NCBI RefSeq assembly: GCF_036924745.1
Contig: NZ_JAZHSD010000001.1
Span: 5,828,001-5,892,000, forward strand
Direction of reading: 5' to 3'
DNA length: 64,000 bases
From: Bradyrhizobium sp. AZCC 1693
GTDB taxonomy: Bacteria; Pseudomonadota; Alphaproteobacteria; Rhizobiales; Xanthobacteraceae
The position numbers and the translations under genes are program-made. Below the pieces are notes generated by a model, which saw only the letters and a program-made list of their open reading frames with translations, did no database searches and was not told where the DNA came from. Within the stretch, counting starts at the first letter, position 1. Each line of letters begins with the position of its first letter. Shown here in pieces: positions 18,970-27,904 of the stretch.

Positions 18970-19087
18970 GTCATTCCGGAATGGTCCGAAGGACCAGACC
19001 TCAGATGCGCAATTGCGCATCGGGGAATCTCGAGATTCTCCGATGTGCAATTGCACATCGTAGTTCGCTTCGCGCCCCGGAATGACG
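18970..19087. repeat. Dispersed palindromic element, family A (copy 1), with two nested palindromes
   Basis: Outer arms CGTCATTCCGG / CCCGGAATGACGG. Inside are ATGCGCAATTGCGCAT (19005-19020) and GATGTGCAATTGCACATC (19042-19059), both perfect palindromes, around GGGGAATCTCGAGATTCTCC. Copy 2 is at 33537-33645. Confidence 0.75.
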
Positions 19088-19098
19088 GTGTAACCCGA

Positions 19099-21246
19099 TC
19101 AGGCCGCGACGATACGGCCTTGGATATCGCGCGGCCCGCGTCCCGACAGGAATTGCCGCTCGATCTCGGCGGCGGGAAGCGGCTTGCTGAACAGGAAGCC
19201 CTGCATCTCCGTGCATCCTTCGGAGGCGATGCTGTGGAGCTGCTCCGCGGTTTCCACGCCCTCGGCGGTGGCCGTCATGCCCATGCCATTGGCGAGCGCG
19301 GCAACCGCCCGCACGATGGTGAGCGAGCTCGAATCCTCAGTGATGTTCTTGACGAACGAGCGGTCGATCTTGATCTTGTCGAACGGAAAGCTCTGCAGGT
19401 ACGTCAGCGACGAATATCCGGTGCCGAAATCGTCCATCGCGATCCGGATCCCGAGCGCGCGCAACTGATGCAGCACGGCGAGCGTCGCTTCCTTGTTGTG
19501 GAGCAGCACGCTCTCAGTGATTTCGATCTCCAGCCGCGTAGGCGCGAGGCCGGAGGCGGCGAGCGCACCGACGATCACCTGCATCAGGCCGAGGCTGCGA
19601 AACTGGATCGCCGAAATATTGACGGCGACGTGAAGGTTGTCGGGCCATTGCGCCGCGGTGGCGCAGGCCTGCCGGATGACCCACTCGCCCATCGGGACGA
19701 TGAAGCCGATCTCTTCGGCCAATGGAATAAAGGTGGCCGGCGAGATCAACCCTTTGGCCGGATGATTCCAGCGTATCAAGGCTTCAAAGCCGCTTATTTC
19801 CTTGCTCGCCAGGTTGACCACCGGCTGGTAGTGCAGCTCGAACTCGCCTGCCGGAAGCGCCTTGCGCAAGTCCTGCTCCATGACGCGGCGGGTCTGCATC
19901 TGCAAATCCATCGCGGGCTCGAAGAAACGGAACGTGCCGCGGCCGTCGCTCTTGGCGCGGTAAAGCGCGAGGTCGGCGTTGCGCAGCAATTTGTCGGGGT
20001 TCGACCCGTCGCCGGGGCCGACCGAAATACCGATGCTGACGCCGATCACGGCCTGCTGGCCGTCGATGTCATAGGGCTCGCTCAGCGCATCGATGACACG
20101 CTGCGCCAGCGATGTGGCTTCGGCGGGATCTGCGATCGCGGCCTGCACGATCACGAATTCATCGCCGCCCATCCGCGCGATTGTGTCGGCCTCACCAACG
20201 AGGCCGCGTAGCCGTTCGGCGACGATCCTCAGCAGCTTGTCGCCGCAGGGATGGCCGAACATATCGTTGACGGCCTTGAACTGATCGAGGTCGAGATGAT
20301 GGACGGCGACCATTTCCGCGTGCTGAACCCGGCCCAGTGCGTGTTCGAGCCGATCGTTCAAAAGCACCCGGTTGGCGAGATCGGTCAGCGCATCATGGTG
20401 CGCCATGTATTCGATCTTGACCTCGGACTGGTGCTGCTCGGTGATGTCCTCGTGCGTCGCGACCCAGCCGCCGCCGGGCATCGGGCGGTGACGGATCTTG
20501 AAGGTGCGCCCGTTCATCAATCCGACAATGCTGTCTTTCGCTTCGTTGGAAACCGCGACGTTGGTGCGCCAGCGCAGATATTCGTCCCGCGTCATGGCGG
20601 GAAAGCTGCCGGCTTCGAACCTCAGGTCGACGATCTCGATCAGCGACATGCCGGGGCTGACGCGCTCGGGCGGGATATCATACATCTCGACAAAGCGATC
20701 GTTGCAGACGATCAGCCGGTGATCGGAATCGAAGAAGCACAGCCCCTGCGACATGTTGTTGATGGCGGTGTCGAACTGGAAGTTCCTGACGCGCAGCGTC
20801 TCTTCCTGCTCCCTGCCGAGTTCATACTGCTTCTTCAGCCGGCCGTTGAGCTCTTCACGCTCGGTGATGTCCTCGTGGGTCGCCATCCCGCCGCCGCCGG
20901 GCATCGGATAGACGGTGTAGGCGATGGTCCGGCCGTCGGTGAATTCCTGCACCGTGGTATCAAGGGCGATGTCGCGGCCGACGCGCTCGCGGATGTAATC
21001 ATCTACCGCGACCTGCACCTTCAGGCCGAGCTTCAGCCGGTGCCGGATCAGTTCGCGGGTCGGGGTTCCCGGCTGCACCTGTTCAGGCGACAGGGCGTAC
21101 ATTTCCCTGTAACGCTCGTTGCAGAAAATGACTTCGCGCTTTTCGTCGAAGACGACGATCCCGAGCGATAAATGGTTGATCGCCTCTTCGAGCCGCGCAC
21201 TCAAGGATGCCGACCGCGAGGCGGTTATCTGGCCGTGATTCGTCAT
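19099..21246 (-). CDS. Tandem PAS - GGDEF - EAL c-di-GMP signalling protein
   Basis: A 715-residue soluble protein. Two PAS_7-type domains lie at about 20-130 and 160-275; both have the same ending, YxMPGGGxxATHEDIT (PMPGGGGMATHEDITER and PMPGGGWVATHEDITEQ), which points to an internal duplication. A coiled linker (REELNGRLKKQYELGREQEE) joins them. The GGDEF domain (about 285-450) has an intact RMGGDEF site, and the EAL domain (about 460-700) has FEALIRW, ITESVLL, DDFGTGYSS and EGVET, so both halves look catalytically competent. Such hybrids make or break c-di-GMP depending on the sensor state. It is convergent with the MarR gene, and no partner gene is obvious. Confidence 0.93.
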   Translation of the reverse strand: MTNHGQITASRSASLSARLEEAINHLSLGIVVFDEKREVIFCNERYREMYALSPEQVQPGTPTRELIRHRLKLGLKVQVAVDDYIRERVGRDIALDTTVQEFTDGRTIAYTVYPMPGGGGMATHEDITEREELNGRLKKQYELGREQEETLRVRNFQFDTAINNMSQGLCFFDSDHRLIVCNDRFVEMYDIPPERVSPGMSLIEIVDLRFEAGSFPAMTRDEYLRWRTNVAVSNEAKDSIVGLMNGRTFKIRHRPMPGGGWVATHEDITEQHQSEVKIEYMAHHDALTDLANRVLLNDRLEHALGRVQHAEMVAVHHLDLDQFKAVNDMFGHPCGDKLLRIVAERLRGLVGEADTIARMGGDEFVIVQAAIADPAEATSLAQRVIDALSEPYDIDGQQAVIGVSIGISVGPGDGSNPDKLLRNADLALYRAKSDGRGTFRFFEPAMDLQMQTRRVMEQDLRKALPAGEFELHYQPVVNLASKEISGFEALIRWNHPAKGLISPATFIPLAEEIGFIVPMGEWVIRQACATAAQWPDNLHVAVNISAIQFRSLGLMQVIVGALAASGLAPTRLEIEITESVLLHNKEATLAVLHQLRALGIRIAMDDFGTGYSSLTYLQSFPFDKIKIDRSFVKNITEDSSSLTIVRAVAALANGMGMTATAEGVETAEQLHSIASEGCTEMQGFLFSKPLPAAEIERQFLSGRGPRDIQGRIVAA

Positions 21247-21426
21247 ATAGCGTTTCCCCAGCCGCTATCGGCAACTCTCCTCCCTCCAGGAGAGCGACCA
21301 TTAGAAGCCAAGCTGGTGAATCGCAGCTTTGAGTTGGGCAGCTGCGCGCCGGTTCCCCGCAACATGCTCAACAAAGCGTTAACGCCGTTTTAACTCGTAC
21401 AGGGTGCCGGAAGCCGCGCGGAAAAC

Positions 21427-22716
21427 CTAGTCGGGGTCCACCAGGATCACCCTGACGTCGTTGACGTTGGTGAGCGTCGGGCCGGTCAGCAACAGATCGC
21501 CGGTAGCGGAAAAGAACGCGGTGGCATCGTTGTTGGCGAGATACGCCGCAGGGTCGAGGCCAAGCGATTTCATCTTCGCAAATGTGGCCTGATCGATCAC
21601 GGCGCCGGCCGGATCGGTTGCGCTGCCGGCGCCGCCGTCGGCGCCGTCGGTGTCGGCGGCCAGCGCCACAATGCCTGACGTGTCCTTCAGCAGGTCCGCC
21701 AGCGCCAGCGCATATTCCTGGTTCGGGCCGCCACGGCCGTTGCCGCGCACGGTCACCGTGAGTTCGCCGCCCGAAAGGATCGCGATGCGTTTGCCTTCGC
21801 TGTGCGCTTTCAGCGCCAGGCGCGCATGCTCGGCCGCAACGTCGCGCGCCTCGCCTTCGAGGTCTGCGCCAAGGCCGATGACTTCATAGCCCGCGTCCTT
21901 GGCGACCTTGATGGCGGCGTCGAGCGAAGCCTTCGGTTTCGCGATCATCTCGAATTGCGCGCGGGCAAATGCGGCATCGCCGGGCTTGCAGCTCTCATTC
22001 CCGGGATCTTCGAGGGCGCGCCTGACGGCATCGTCGACCGTGAGATTATACCGAGCCACCAGCGCGCGGGCATCCGCCAGCGTACTCGGATCCGGCACCG
22101 TCGGTCCAGATGCAATCGCGGAAGGATCGTCGTGCGGCACGTCGGAGATCGCCAGCGTCACGATCTCGGCAGCGCGCTGTCCGGCGCGGGCCAGCCGTCC
22201 GCCCTTGATCCGCGACAGATGCTTGCGGACGATATTCATCTCGCCGATCGGCGCGCCCGAACGCAGTAGCGCGCGGTTAACCTGCTGCTTCTGCGCGAAC
22301 GAAACGCCGTCGGCCGGCGCGATCCAGTTCGCAGAGCCGCCGCCGGACAGCAGCACCAGCAGCAGATCGTCGGCGGTCGCCTCGGCCGCGAGACGCAGCG
22401 TATCGTCGGCGGCTTTCAGCCCGGCTTCGTCGGGCACGGGATGGCCTGCCTCGATAACCCTGATCCGCCGCGTCGGCACGCCGTGGCCGTGGCGCGTGGT
22501 GGCAAGACCGGTCAGTCGCGCGGGATCGAGCCCAAGCGTATCGAGATAGTGCCGTTCGGCCGCAGCGGCCATCGCAGCCGCGCCCTTGCCGGCGGCAAGG
22601 CAGATCACGCGGCCTTTCGGTGCGGGCCGCAGATGCGCCGAGAGCACGACGTCGGGATGTGCGGCCGCAACGGCCGCGTCAAATATCGCACGCAGGAGGG
22701 GACGCCGGTCGGTCAT
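21427..22716 (-). CDS. Glycerate 2-kinase (GckA/TtuD family, MOFRL domain)
   Basis: A 429-residue cytoplasmic protein of the DUF4147-MOFRL family, which phosphorylates D-glycerate to 2-phosphoglycerate; older annotations call members hydroxypyruvate reductase. N-terminal domain cues are ICLAAGKGAAAMAAAAERHY near residue 35 (AGKGAAAMA is the key part), ATTRHGHGVP near 70, GHPVPDEAG near 90, LLSGGGSANW near 118 and NIVRKHLSRIKGGRLA near 150. The MOFRL part has LSGGELTVTVRGNGRGGPNQE near 305 (GNGRGGPNQE is the key part) and ADTDGADGGAGSATDPAGA near 350, the nucleotide-binding end. It is the last minus-strand gene after the first binding protein but is separated from it by a strong terminator, so it is probably expressed on its own. 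Confidence 0.9.
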   Translation of the reverse strand: MTDRRPLLRAIFDAAVAAAHPDVVLSAHLRPAPKGRVICLAAGKGAAAMAAAAERHYLDTLGLDPARLTGLATTRHGHGVPTRRIRVIEAGHPVPDEAGLKAADDTLRLAAEATADDLLLVLLSGGGSANWIAPADGVSFAQKQQVNRALLRSGAPIGEMNIVRKHLSRIKGGRLARAGQRAAEIVTLAISDVPHDDPSAIASGPTVPDPSTLADARALVARYNLTVDDAVRRALEDPGNESCKPGDAAFARAQFEMIAKPKASLDAAIKVAKDAGYEVIGLGADLEGEARDVAAEHARLALKAHSEGKRIAILSGGELTVTVRGNGRGGPNQEYALALADLLKDTSGIVALAADTDGADGGAGSATDPAGAVIDQATFAKMKSLGLDPAAYLANNDATAFFSATGDLLLTGPTLTNVNDVRVILVDPD

Positions 22717-22770
22717 GTCTGCTCGGGGACGAAGAGGGACGGGAAGTCAGGTTATCCATCCAATCGCCGC

Positions 22771-22801
22771 AAAAGAAAACCCCCGCAGGAGCCCGCGGGG
22801 G
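22771..22801 (-). terminator. Rho-independent terminator of substrate-binding gene 1
   Basis: On the minus strand a CCCCCGC / GCGGGGG stem (22801 to 22780) is followed by TTTTCTTTT (22779 to 22771), 40 bases after the stop at 22843. Confidence 0.85.
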
Positions 22802-22842
22802 CGCTTCTGGCCCGCAAATGGGCCGATCAGATTCTCAAATAA

Positions 22843-24069
22843 CTAGCCGCCGGCGTCGCCGGAGAGGATTTCGCCGAAGCGTTCCCAGGTCTCGCCCTTG
22901 AACCGGATCAACTGCACGGAAGAGATCGGGGCAAAGTCGGTCGCCGAAGTGTTGACCTTGATGCCCGGCAAGAGGCCGCCGAGTTCGAGGTCCTTGATGC
23001 TGGCCGCCTGCTTCATGACGTTCTCGCGCGTGAGATTATCGCCACTGGCCTTCAACACATGCACGAGACCCTGGGCGACGGTATAGCCGAACATCACAGA
23101 CGCATCGGCTCGGTTGGCTTCCGGATAATATTTGTCCAGAAACTCGTTCCAGGCCTTCATGCCCGCATCATCCTTCCACTGCGCATCCGTCGGATCCTTC
23201 AGGTATTGCGAGGAGATGATGTCCTGGGCGTTCTCCATGCCGGCCGGCTTGATGACGCTGCCAATCGAGGCCGACACGTTGTTGAGGAAGTGCAGCGGCT
23301 TCCAGCCGATCTCGGAATTCTTCTTGATCGCCTGCGCCGCGAATTTCGGCGTGGTGATGTTGATGAACACGTCGGCGCCGGTCGCCTTCAGCTTGACGAT
23401 GTGGGAGTCGATAGTCGGCTCGGAGACTTCGTAGCTTTCCTCGATCACGATCATCGAGGCGGCCTTGGCGCCGAGGCCGTCCTTGAAGCCTTTCAGATAG
23501 TCCTTGCCGTAATCGTCGTTCTGGTAGAGCACCGCGACCTTGGCGTTCGGCTTCTCCTTGAGAATGTACTTCGCATAGATCTGCGTTTCGCTCTGGTAGT
23601 TGGGCTGCCAGCCCATCGTCCAGGGAAAATTCTTCGGATCGTTCCACTTGGTGGCGCCGGTCGCGACGAACAGTTGCGGCACCTTCTTGGTGTTCAGGTA
23701 CTTCTGGATCGCTGAGTTCGGCGGCGTGCCGAGCGGATTGAAGATGAGGAGGACTTCATCGCTCTCGACCAGCTTGCGCGCCTGCTCCACCGTCTTCGGC
23801 GGAGAGTAGGCGTCGTCATAGCTGATGAAGTTGATCTTGCGGCCGTTGATGCCGCCCTCGGCGTTGACCTTCTTGAAGTAGGCCTCTTCGGTCTTGCCGA
23901 TCACGCCGTAGGCGGAAGCCGGTCCGCTGTAGGGCATGATGTTGCCGATCTTGATTTCGGTATCGCTCGCACCGGGATCGTACTTCTTCTGTGCGAGCAC
24001 GCCGCTCGAAGTTGCCGCGAGTAATCCAAACGCGGTTGAAACAACCGCAAGTTTTTTCATTGTGGACAT
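22843..24069 (-). CDS. ABC transporter substrate-binding protein 1 of tandem triplet
   Basis: A 408-residue periplasmic type I binding protein. ATG 24069 is chosen because GGGAGAG lies six bases upstream; TTG 24102 is less likely. The signal peptide ends in SSGVLAQ, and the mature chain begins KKYDPGASDTEIKIGNIMPYSGPAS. Typical cues are YDDAYSPPKTVEQARKLVE near 85, QLFVATGATKW near 135 and VLYQNDDYGKDYLKGFKDG near 185. By eye it is about 90% identical to the next gene and about 70% to the third. It is the last of three in line behind livGFHM, with its own ribosome site and terminator. The ligand is unknown; neighbouring beta-oxidation genes suggest a carboxylic or aromatic acid rather than an amino acid. 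Confidence 0.92.
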   Translation of the reverse strand: MSTMKKLAVVSTAFGLLAATSSGVLAQKKYDPGASDTEIKIGNIMPYSGPASAYGVIGKTEEAYFKKVNAEGGINGRKINFISYDDAYSPPKTVEQARKLVESDEVLLIFNPLGTPPNSAIQKYLNTKKVPQLFVATGATKWNDPKNFPWTMGWQPNYQSETQIYAKYILKEKPNAKVAVLYQNDDYGKDYLKGFKDGLGAKAASMIVIEESYEVSEPTIDSHIVKLKATGADVFINITTPKFAAQAIKKNSEIGWKPLHFLNNVSASIGSVIKPAGMENAQDIISSQYLKDPTDAQWKDDAGMKAWNEFLDKYYPEANRADASVMFGYTVAQGLVHVLKASGDNLTRENVMKQAASIKDLELGGLLPGIKVNTSATDFAPISSVQLIRFKGETWERFGEILSGDAGG

Positions 24070-24171
24070 TTCTGTCTCTCCCTTTTCATTTATCAAATCC
24101 AACCGTCAGGCCTCTTTAACGAAGCTCTTTTGGCGCCGTCGTGATTAGCATCTTGCCGGAGGCCTCACAAC

Positions 24172-24201
24172 AAAAAGCCCCTGCGGCAAGGCCGCAGGGG
24201 C
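24172..24201 (-). terminator. Rho-independent terminator of substrate-binding gene 2
   Basis: Minus-strand perfect 11-bp stem GCCCCTGCGGC / GCCGCAGGGGC (24201 to 24177, 3-base loop) followed by TTTTT (24176 to 24172), 28 bases after the stop at 24230. Confidence 0.88.
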
Positions 24202-24229
24202 TGCTTCTTCTGTAGGCTGCTATGAAGCG

Positions 24230-25459
24230 TTAGCCGCCGGTGTCGCTGCTCAGAATCTCGCCGAAGCGTTCCCAGGTCTCGCCCTTGAAACGGATCAATT
24301 GCAGTTGTGAGAGCGGAGCAAAGTCGGTCGCCGAGGTGTTGACCTTGACGCCCGGCAACAGGCCGCCAAGCTCGAGATCCTTGATGCTCGCCGCCTGCTT
24401 CATGACGTTGGCCCGGGTCAGGTCGTCGCCGCAGGCCTTCAGGACATGCACCAGGCCTTGAGAAACGATGTAGGCGTACATCACCGACGCATCGGCGCGG
24501 TTGGCTTCCGGATAATACTTGTCCAGAAACTCGTTCCAGGCCTTCATCGCGGCATCGTTCTTCCATTGCGCGTCGGTCGGATCCTTGAAGTATTGCGACG
24601 AGATGATGTCCTGTCCATTCTCGAAGCCGGCCGGCTTCATCACGCTGCCGATCGAGCCCGAAACGTTGTTGAGGAAGTGCAGCGGCTTCCAGCCGATCTC
24701 GGAATTCTTCTTGATCGCCTGCGCCGCGAATTTCGGCGTGGTGATGTTGAAGAAGACGTCGGCGCCGGTCGCTTTCATCTTGACGATGTGAGAGTCGATG
24801 GTCGGTTCGGAAACCTCGTAGCTCTCCTCGATCACGATCATCGAGGCCGCCTTGGCGCCGAGCCCGTCCTTGAAGCCTTTCAGATAGTCCTTGCCGTAAT
24901 CGTCGTTCTGATAGAGCACGGCGATCTTGGCGTTCGGGTTGTTCTTCAAAATGTACTTGGCGTAAATCTGCGATTCGCTCTGGTAGTTGGGCTGCCAGCC
25001 CATGGTCCACGGAAACTCCTTGGGGTCGTTCCACTTGGTGGCGCCGGTAGCGACGAACAGTTGCGGCACCTTTTTGGTGTTCAGGTACTTCTGGATCGCG
25101 GTGTTCGGCGGCGTGCCGAGCGAATTGAAGATCAGCAGCACTTCGTCGCTCTCGACCAGCTTGCGCGCCTGCTCCACCGTCTTTGGCGGAGAGTAGGCGT
25201 CGTCATAGCTGATGAAGTTGATCTTGCGGCCGTTGATGCCGCCCTCGGCATTGATCTTCCTGAAATAGGCCTCTTCGGTTTTTCCGATCACGCCGTAGGC
25301 CGAGGCCGGCCCGCTGTAGGGCATGATGTTGCCGATCTTGATTTCGGTGTCGGTGGCGCCGGTGTCGTATTTCTTTTGTGCCAATGCGCCGCTGCTGGTC
25401 GCGGCGAGCAATGCGAGGGCAGCCGCAAAGGCTCCCAGTCGCAAGTTGATAACGGACAT
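24230..25459 (-). CDS. ABC transporter substrate-binding protein 2 of tandem triplet
   Basis: A 409-residue periplasmic binding protein, close paralogue of the genes on both sides. The signal peptide (MSVINLRLGAFAAALALLAA, cleaved after ALAQ) differs clearly from that of copy 1, while the mature chains differ at only a few dozen positions. Differences cluster in the C-terminal half, for example GSVMKPAGFENGQDI against GSVIKPAGMENAQDI, and VMYAYIVSQGL against VMFGYTVAQGL, which are near the hinge and ligand cleft in this fold. ATG 25459 follows AGGGAGAT. The gene has its own terminator. It probably feeds the same LivGFHM translocator with a related ligand. Confidence 0.92.
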   Translation of the reverse strand: MSVINLRLGAFAAALALLAATSSGALAQKKYDTGATDTEIKIGNIMPYSGPASAYGVIGKTEEAYFRKINAEGGINGRKINFISYDDAYSPPKTVEQARKLVESDEVLLIFNSLGTPPNTAIQKYLNTKKVPQLFVATGATKWNDPKEFPWTMGWQPNYQSESQIYAKYILKNNPNAKIAVLYQNDDYGKDYLKGFKDGLGAKAASMIVIEESYEVSEPTIDSHIVKMKATGADVFFNITTPKFAAQAIKKNSEIGWKPLHFLNNVSGSIGSVMKPAGFENGQDIISSQYFKDPTDAQWKNDAAMKAWNEFLDKYYPEANRADASVMYAYIVSQGLVHVLKACGDDLTRANVMKQAASIKDLELGGLLPGVKVNTSATDFAPLSQLQLIRFKGETWERFGEILSSDTGG

Positions 25460-25561
25460 TTTGATCTCCCTGGGATCACGATGGATGTGTCGTCTTCTTT
25501 TTGATTGGAGCGCTTGGCGGCTCTTGAGGGCATTGAATACCTTTCGGCCCTGTCCAGCAAC

Positions 25562-25590
25562 AAAAAGCCCCCCCGCGACGGCGTCGCGGG
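25562..25590 (-). terminator. Rho-independent terminator of substrate-binding gene 3
   Basis: Minus-strand stem CCCGCGAC / GTCGCGGG (25590 to 25572, 3-base loop) followed after a short C run complement by TTTTT (25566 to 25562), about 48 bases after the stop at 25638. Confidence 0.8.
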
Positions 25591-25637
25591 AGGCGATATT
25601 TAGTCTGATCCCCGGGAAACTACCGTCCGGCGGAATA

Positions 25638-26870
25638 TTAATGAGTTGCCGTCTCGCCGCTGATGACCTCGCCGAACAGGTCCCACTTCTCGCCCTTGAA
25701 GCGCATCATCTGAAGCTGCTCGATCGGCGCGAAGTCGGTGGCGGACGTGTTGATCTTTACGCCGGGCAACAGCGTGTCGGGCGTGAAGTCCTTCAGGTTC
25801 GCGGCCTGCTTCATGATGTTGGCGCGGGTCAGGTCGTCGCCGCACATTTCGAGGATCTTGGTCAGGGTCTGGGCTGCACCATAGCCATAGATCACCTGGC
25901 TGTTGGTGCGGTCGGCGTCCGGATAGTGCTTGTCCAGGAAGGCGAGAAACTTCTTCATCCCGGGGTCGTCTTTCCATTGCGCATCGCCGGCGTCCTTGGC
26001 GTAGTGCGCCGAGAGGACGCCTTGTCCGTTCTCGAAGCCCGCCGGTCTCATGACAGCGCCGACCGAGGTCGAGACGTTGGCCACGATCTGGAGCGCCTTC
26101 CAGTCGACCTCGGCCATCTTCTTGATGGTCTGCGCCGCGAATTTCGGCGTCGTGATGCTGATCAGGACGTCCGCGCCACTGGCCTTGAGCTTGACGATAT
26201 GGTTGTCGATCGTCGGCTCCGAGACCTCGTAGCTTTCCTCGGCGACGATCGCCGATGCCTTGGCGGCGAAGCCATCCTTCAGGCCCTTGAGGTAGTCCTT
26301 GCCGAAATCGTCGTTCTGGTAGAGCACGGCGACCTTGGCGTCCGGCTTTTCCTTCATCAGGAACTTGGCGTAGATGCGCGCTTCGCTCTGGTAGCTCGGC
26401 TGCCATCCGATGGTCCACGGAAAGTGCGACGGATCGTTCCACTTGGTGGCGCCGGTGGCGACGAACAGTTGCGGCACCTTCTTGGCGTTCAGATATTTCT
26501 GGATCGCGGTGTTGGACGGCGTGCCGAGGGCATTGAAGACCACCAGCACCTCGTCGCTCTCGACGAGCTTGCGCACCTGCTCGACGGCCTTCGGCGGGCT
26601 GTAGGCGTCGTCATACGAGATGAACCTGATCTTGCGGCCGTTGATACCGCCGTTCTCATTGATCATCTTGAAATAGGCTTCTTCGGTCTTGCCGATGATG
26701 CCATAGGCGGAGGCGGGGCCGCTATAGGGCACGATGTGACCGATCCTGACTTCGGTATCGGTCGCGCCGGTGTCATACTTCTTCTGGGCGAGTGCACTGC
26801 CGCTTGCGACAGCGAACGTGATGAGCGCCGTCCAGAAGGCGGCGCTTCTTATTGTTGCGGGACGCATCAT
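25638..26870 (-). CDS. ABC transporter substrate-binding protein 3 of tandem triplet
   Basis: A 410-residue periplasmic binding protein, the most divergent of the three. Signal peptide about 28 residues (ending ASGSALAQ), mature start KKYDTGATDTEVRIGHIVPYSG. It keeps YDDAYSPPKAVEQVRKLVE, QLFVATGATKWND and VLYQNDDFGKDYLKG, but differs from the others around the cleft (IVANVSTSVGAVMRPAGFENG; QVIYGYGAAQTL). ATG 26870 lies 18 bases after the LivM stop, so it is cotranscribed with the translocator genes, and is likely the ancestral receptor of the operon. A hairpin terminator follows, so receptors 2 and 1 depend on read-through or on their own promoters. Confidence 0.92.
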   Translation of the reverse strand: MMRPATIRSAAFWTALITFAVASGSALAQKKYDTGATDTEVRIGHIVPYSGPASAYGIIGKTEEAYFKMINENGGINGRKIRFISYDDAYSPPKAVEQVRKLVESDEVLVVFNALGTPSNTAIQKYLNAKKVPQLFVATGATKWNDPSHFPWTIGWQPSYQSEARIYAKFLMKEKPDAKVAVLYQNDDFGKDYLKGLKDGFAAKASAIVAEESYEVSEPTIDNHIVKLKASGADVLISITTPKFAAQTIKKMAEVDWKALQIVANVSTSVGAVMRPAGFENGQGVLSAHYAKDAGDAQWKDDPGMKKFLAFLDKHYPDADRTNSQVIYGYGAAQTLTKILEMCGDDLTRANIMKQAANLKDFTPDTLLPGVKINTSATDFAPIEQLQMMRFKGEKWDLFGEVISGETATH

Positions 26871-26888
26871 TTCTCCTGAGTGAGTGGG

Positions 26889-27902
26889 TTACTTCTTCAG
26901 TTTGCCGATGATCTGCTGGGCGACCAGCGCGACCTGCCTGGCCCCGTGCGGCACGAGGAAGATGACGAGGAACAGAAGCACGCCGAATACGGCGCCGGAG
27001 AGGCCTTTGGAGATGTGCTCGGCGACATTCGGCACGAAGATGATGAAGGCGGCGCCGACGATTGATCCGGGCAGCCAGCCGACGCCGCCAACGACCATGC
27101 CGAGGAACAGCTGGATCGCGAGCGTGATCGTGAAGCTGTCAGGCGCCACGAACTGCACGGCGATGGCCCCGAGGCCGCCGGCAATGCCGGTAATGCCGGC
27201 CGAGACGCCGAACGCCAGCGTCTTGTACAGCGCGACGTTAATGCCCATCGCAGATGCCGCGATTTCGTTGTCGCGGATAGCCATGAAGGCGCGGCCCGAG
27301 CGCGAACGGAGCAGGTTGACCGAGGCGACGTAGATTCCGATCGTGATCACGAGCGTGAAGTAATACAGCCACATGTCCTGCCCTATCGGCAGGCCGAACG
27401 GCGCGTCGGGCTTGGTCACGACCAGTCCCTGTACGCCGCCGGTCCAATGCTCAAAAAATCCGAGCTTGAGCAGTTGCGGCATCGCGGTGGCGAGCGCGAA
27501 TGTTGCCAGCGCAAGGTAGACGCCGGAAAGCCGCAGCGCCGGCTGGCCGAACAGGAAGCCGAAGGCGAAGCAGATCAGTCCCGCGATCGGCAGCGTCAAG
27601 GCATAGTTCATGCCCGAATATTCCATCAGGATCGCCGAGGTGTAGGCGCCAACCGCGTAGAACGCGCTCTGGCCGAGTGAGAACTGGCCGCTGCCGCCGG
27701 TCAGGATGTTCAGGGCGAGCACCGCGAGCCCAAGGTACAGAATCTGCGTCATCTGGAAGATGATGAAGTTCTTGACGAACAGCGGCGCGATGACCAGCGC
27801 GGCCAGCACCACGATCGAGGTGCCCAGACCTAGCGTCATGGCCCGCTTCGGAACAGCCTCGACGGCCGGTGCTTCTGTGACGACGTCTTCGACAGCGCTC
27901 AT
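26889..27902 (-). CDS. livM: ABC transporter permease (LivM family)
   Basis: A 337-residue membrane permease. The first membrane segment LGTSIVVLAALVIAPLFV is followed by NFIIFQMTQILYLGLAVLALNILTGGSGQFSLGQSAFYAVGAY, whose LTGGSGQFSLGQSAF is the LivM hallmark; the coupling loop AIRDNEIAASAMGINVALYKTLAFGVSAG (AIRDNEIAASAMGIN is the key part) is near residue 210. ATG 27902 is two bases after the LivH stop; a TTG at 27908 would overlap that stop and is less likely. It forms the translocation pore with LivH. Confidence 0.92.
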   Translation of the reverse strand: MSAVEDVVTEAPAVEAVPKRAMTLGLGTSIVVLAALVIAPLFVKNFIIFQMTQILYLGLAVLALNILTGGSGQFSLGQSAFYAVGAYTSAILMEYSGMNYALTLPIAGLICFAFGFLFGQPALRLSGVYLALATFALATAMPQLLKLGFFEHWTGGVQGLVVTKPDAPFGLPIGQDMWLYYFTLVITIGIYVASVNLLRSRSGRAFMAIRDNEIAASAMGINVALYKTLAFGVSAGITGIAGGLGAIAVQFVAPDSFTITLAIQLFLGMVVGGVGWLPGSIVGAAFIIFVPNVAEHISKGLSGAVFGVLLFLVIFLVPHGARQVALVAQQIIGKLKK

Positions 27903-27904
27903 GA

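Noticed and set aside
24090..24103. TTATCAAATCCAAC near the start of substrate-binding gene 1, similar to the MarR motif
   Set aside because: It matches 12 of 14 bases of the 18368 site but lacks the TATAAC half and lies by the translation start of an unrelated operon; likely chance.
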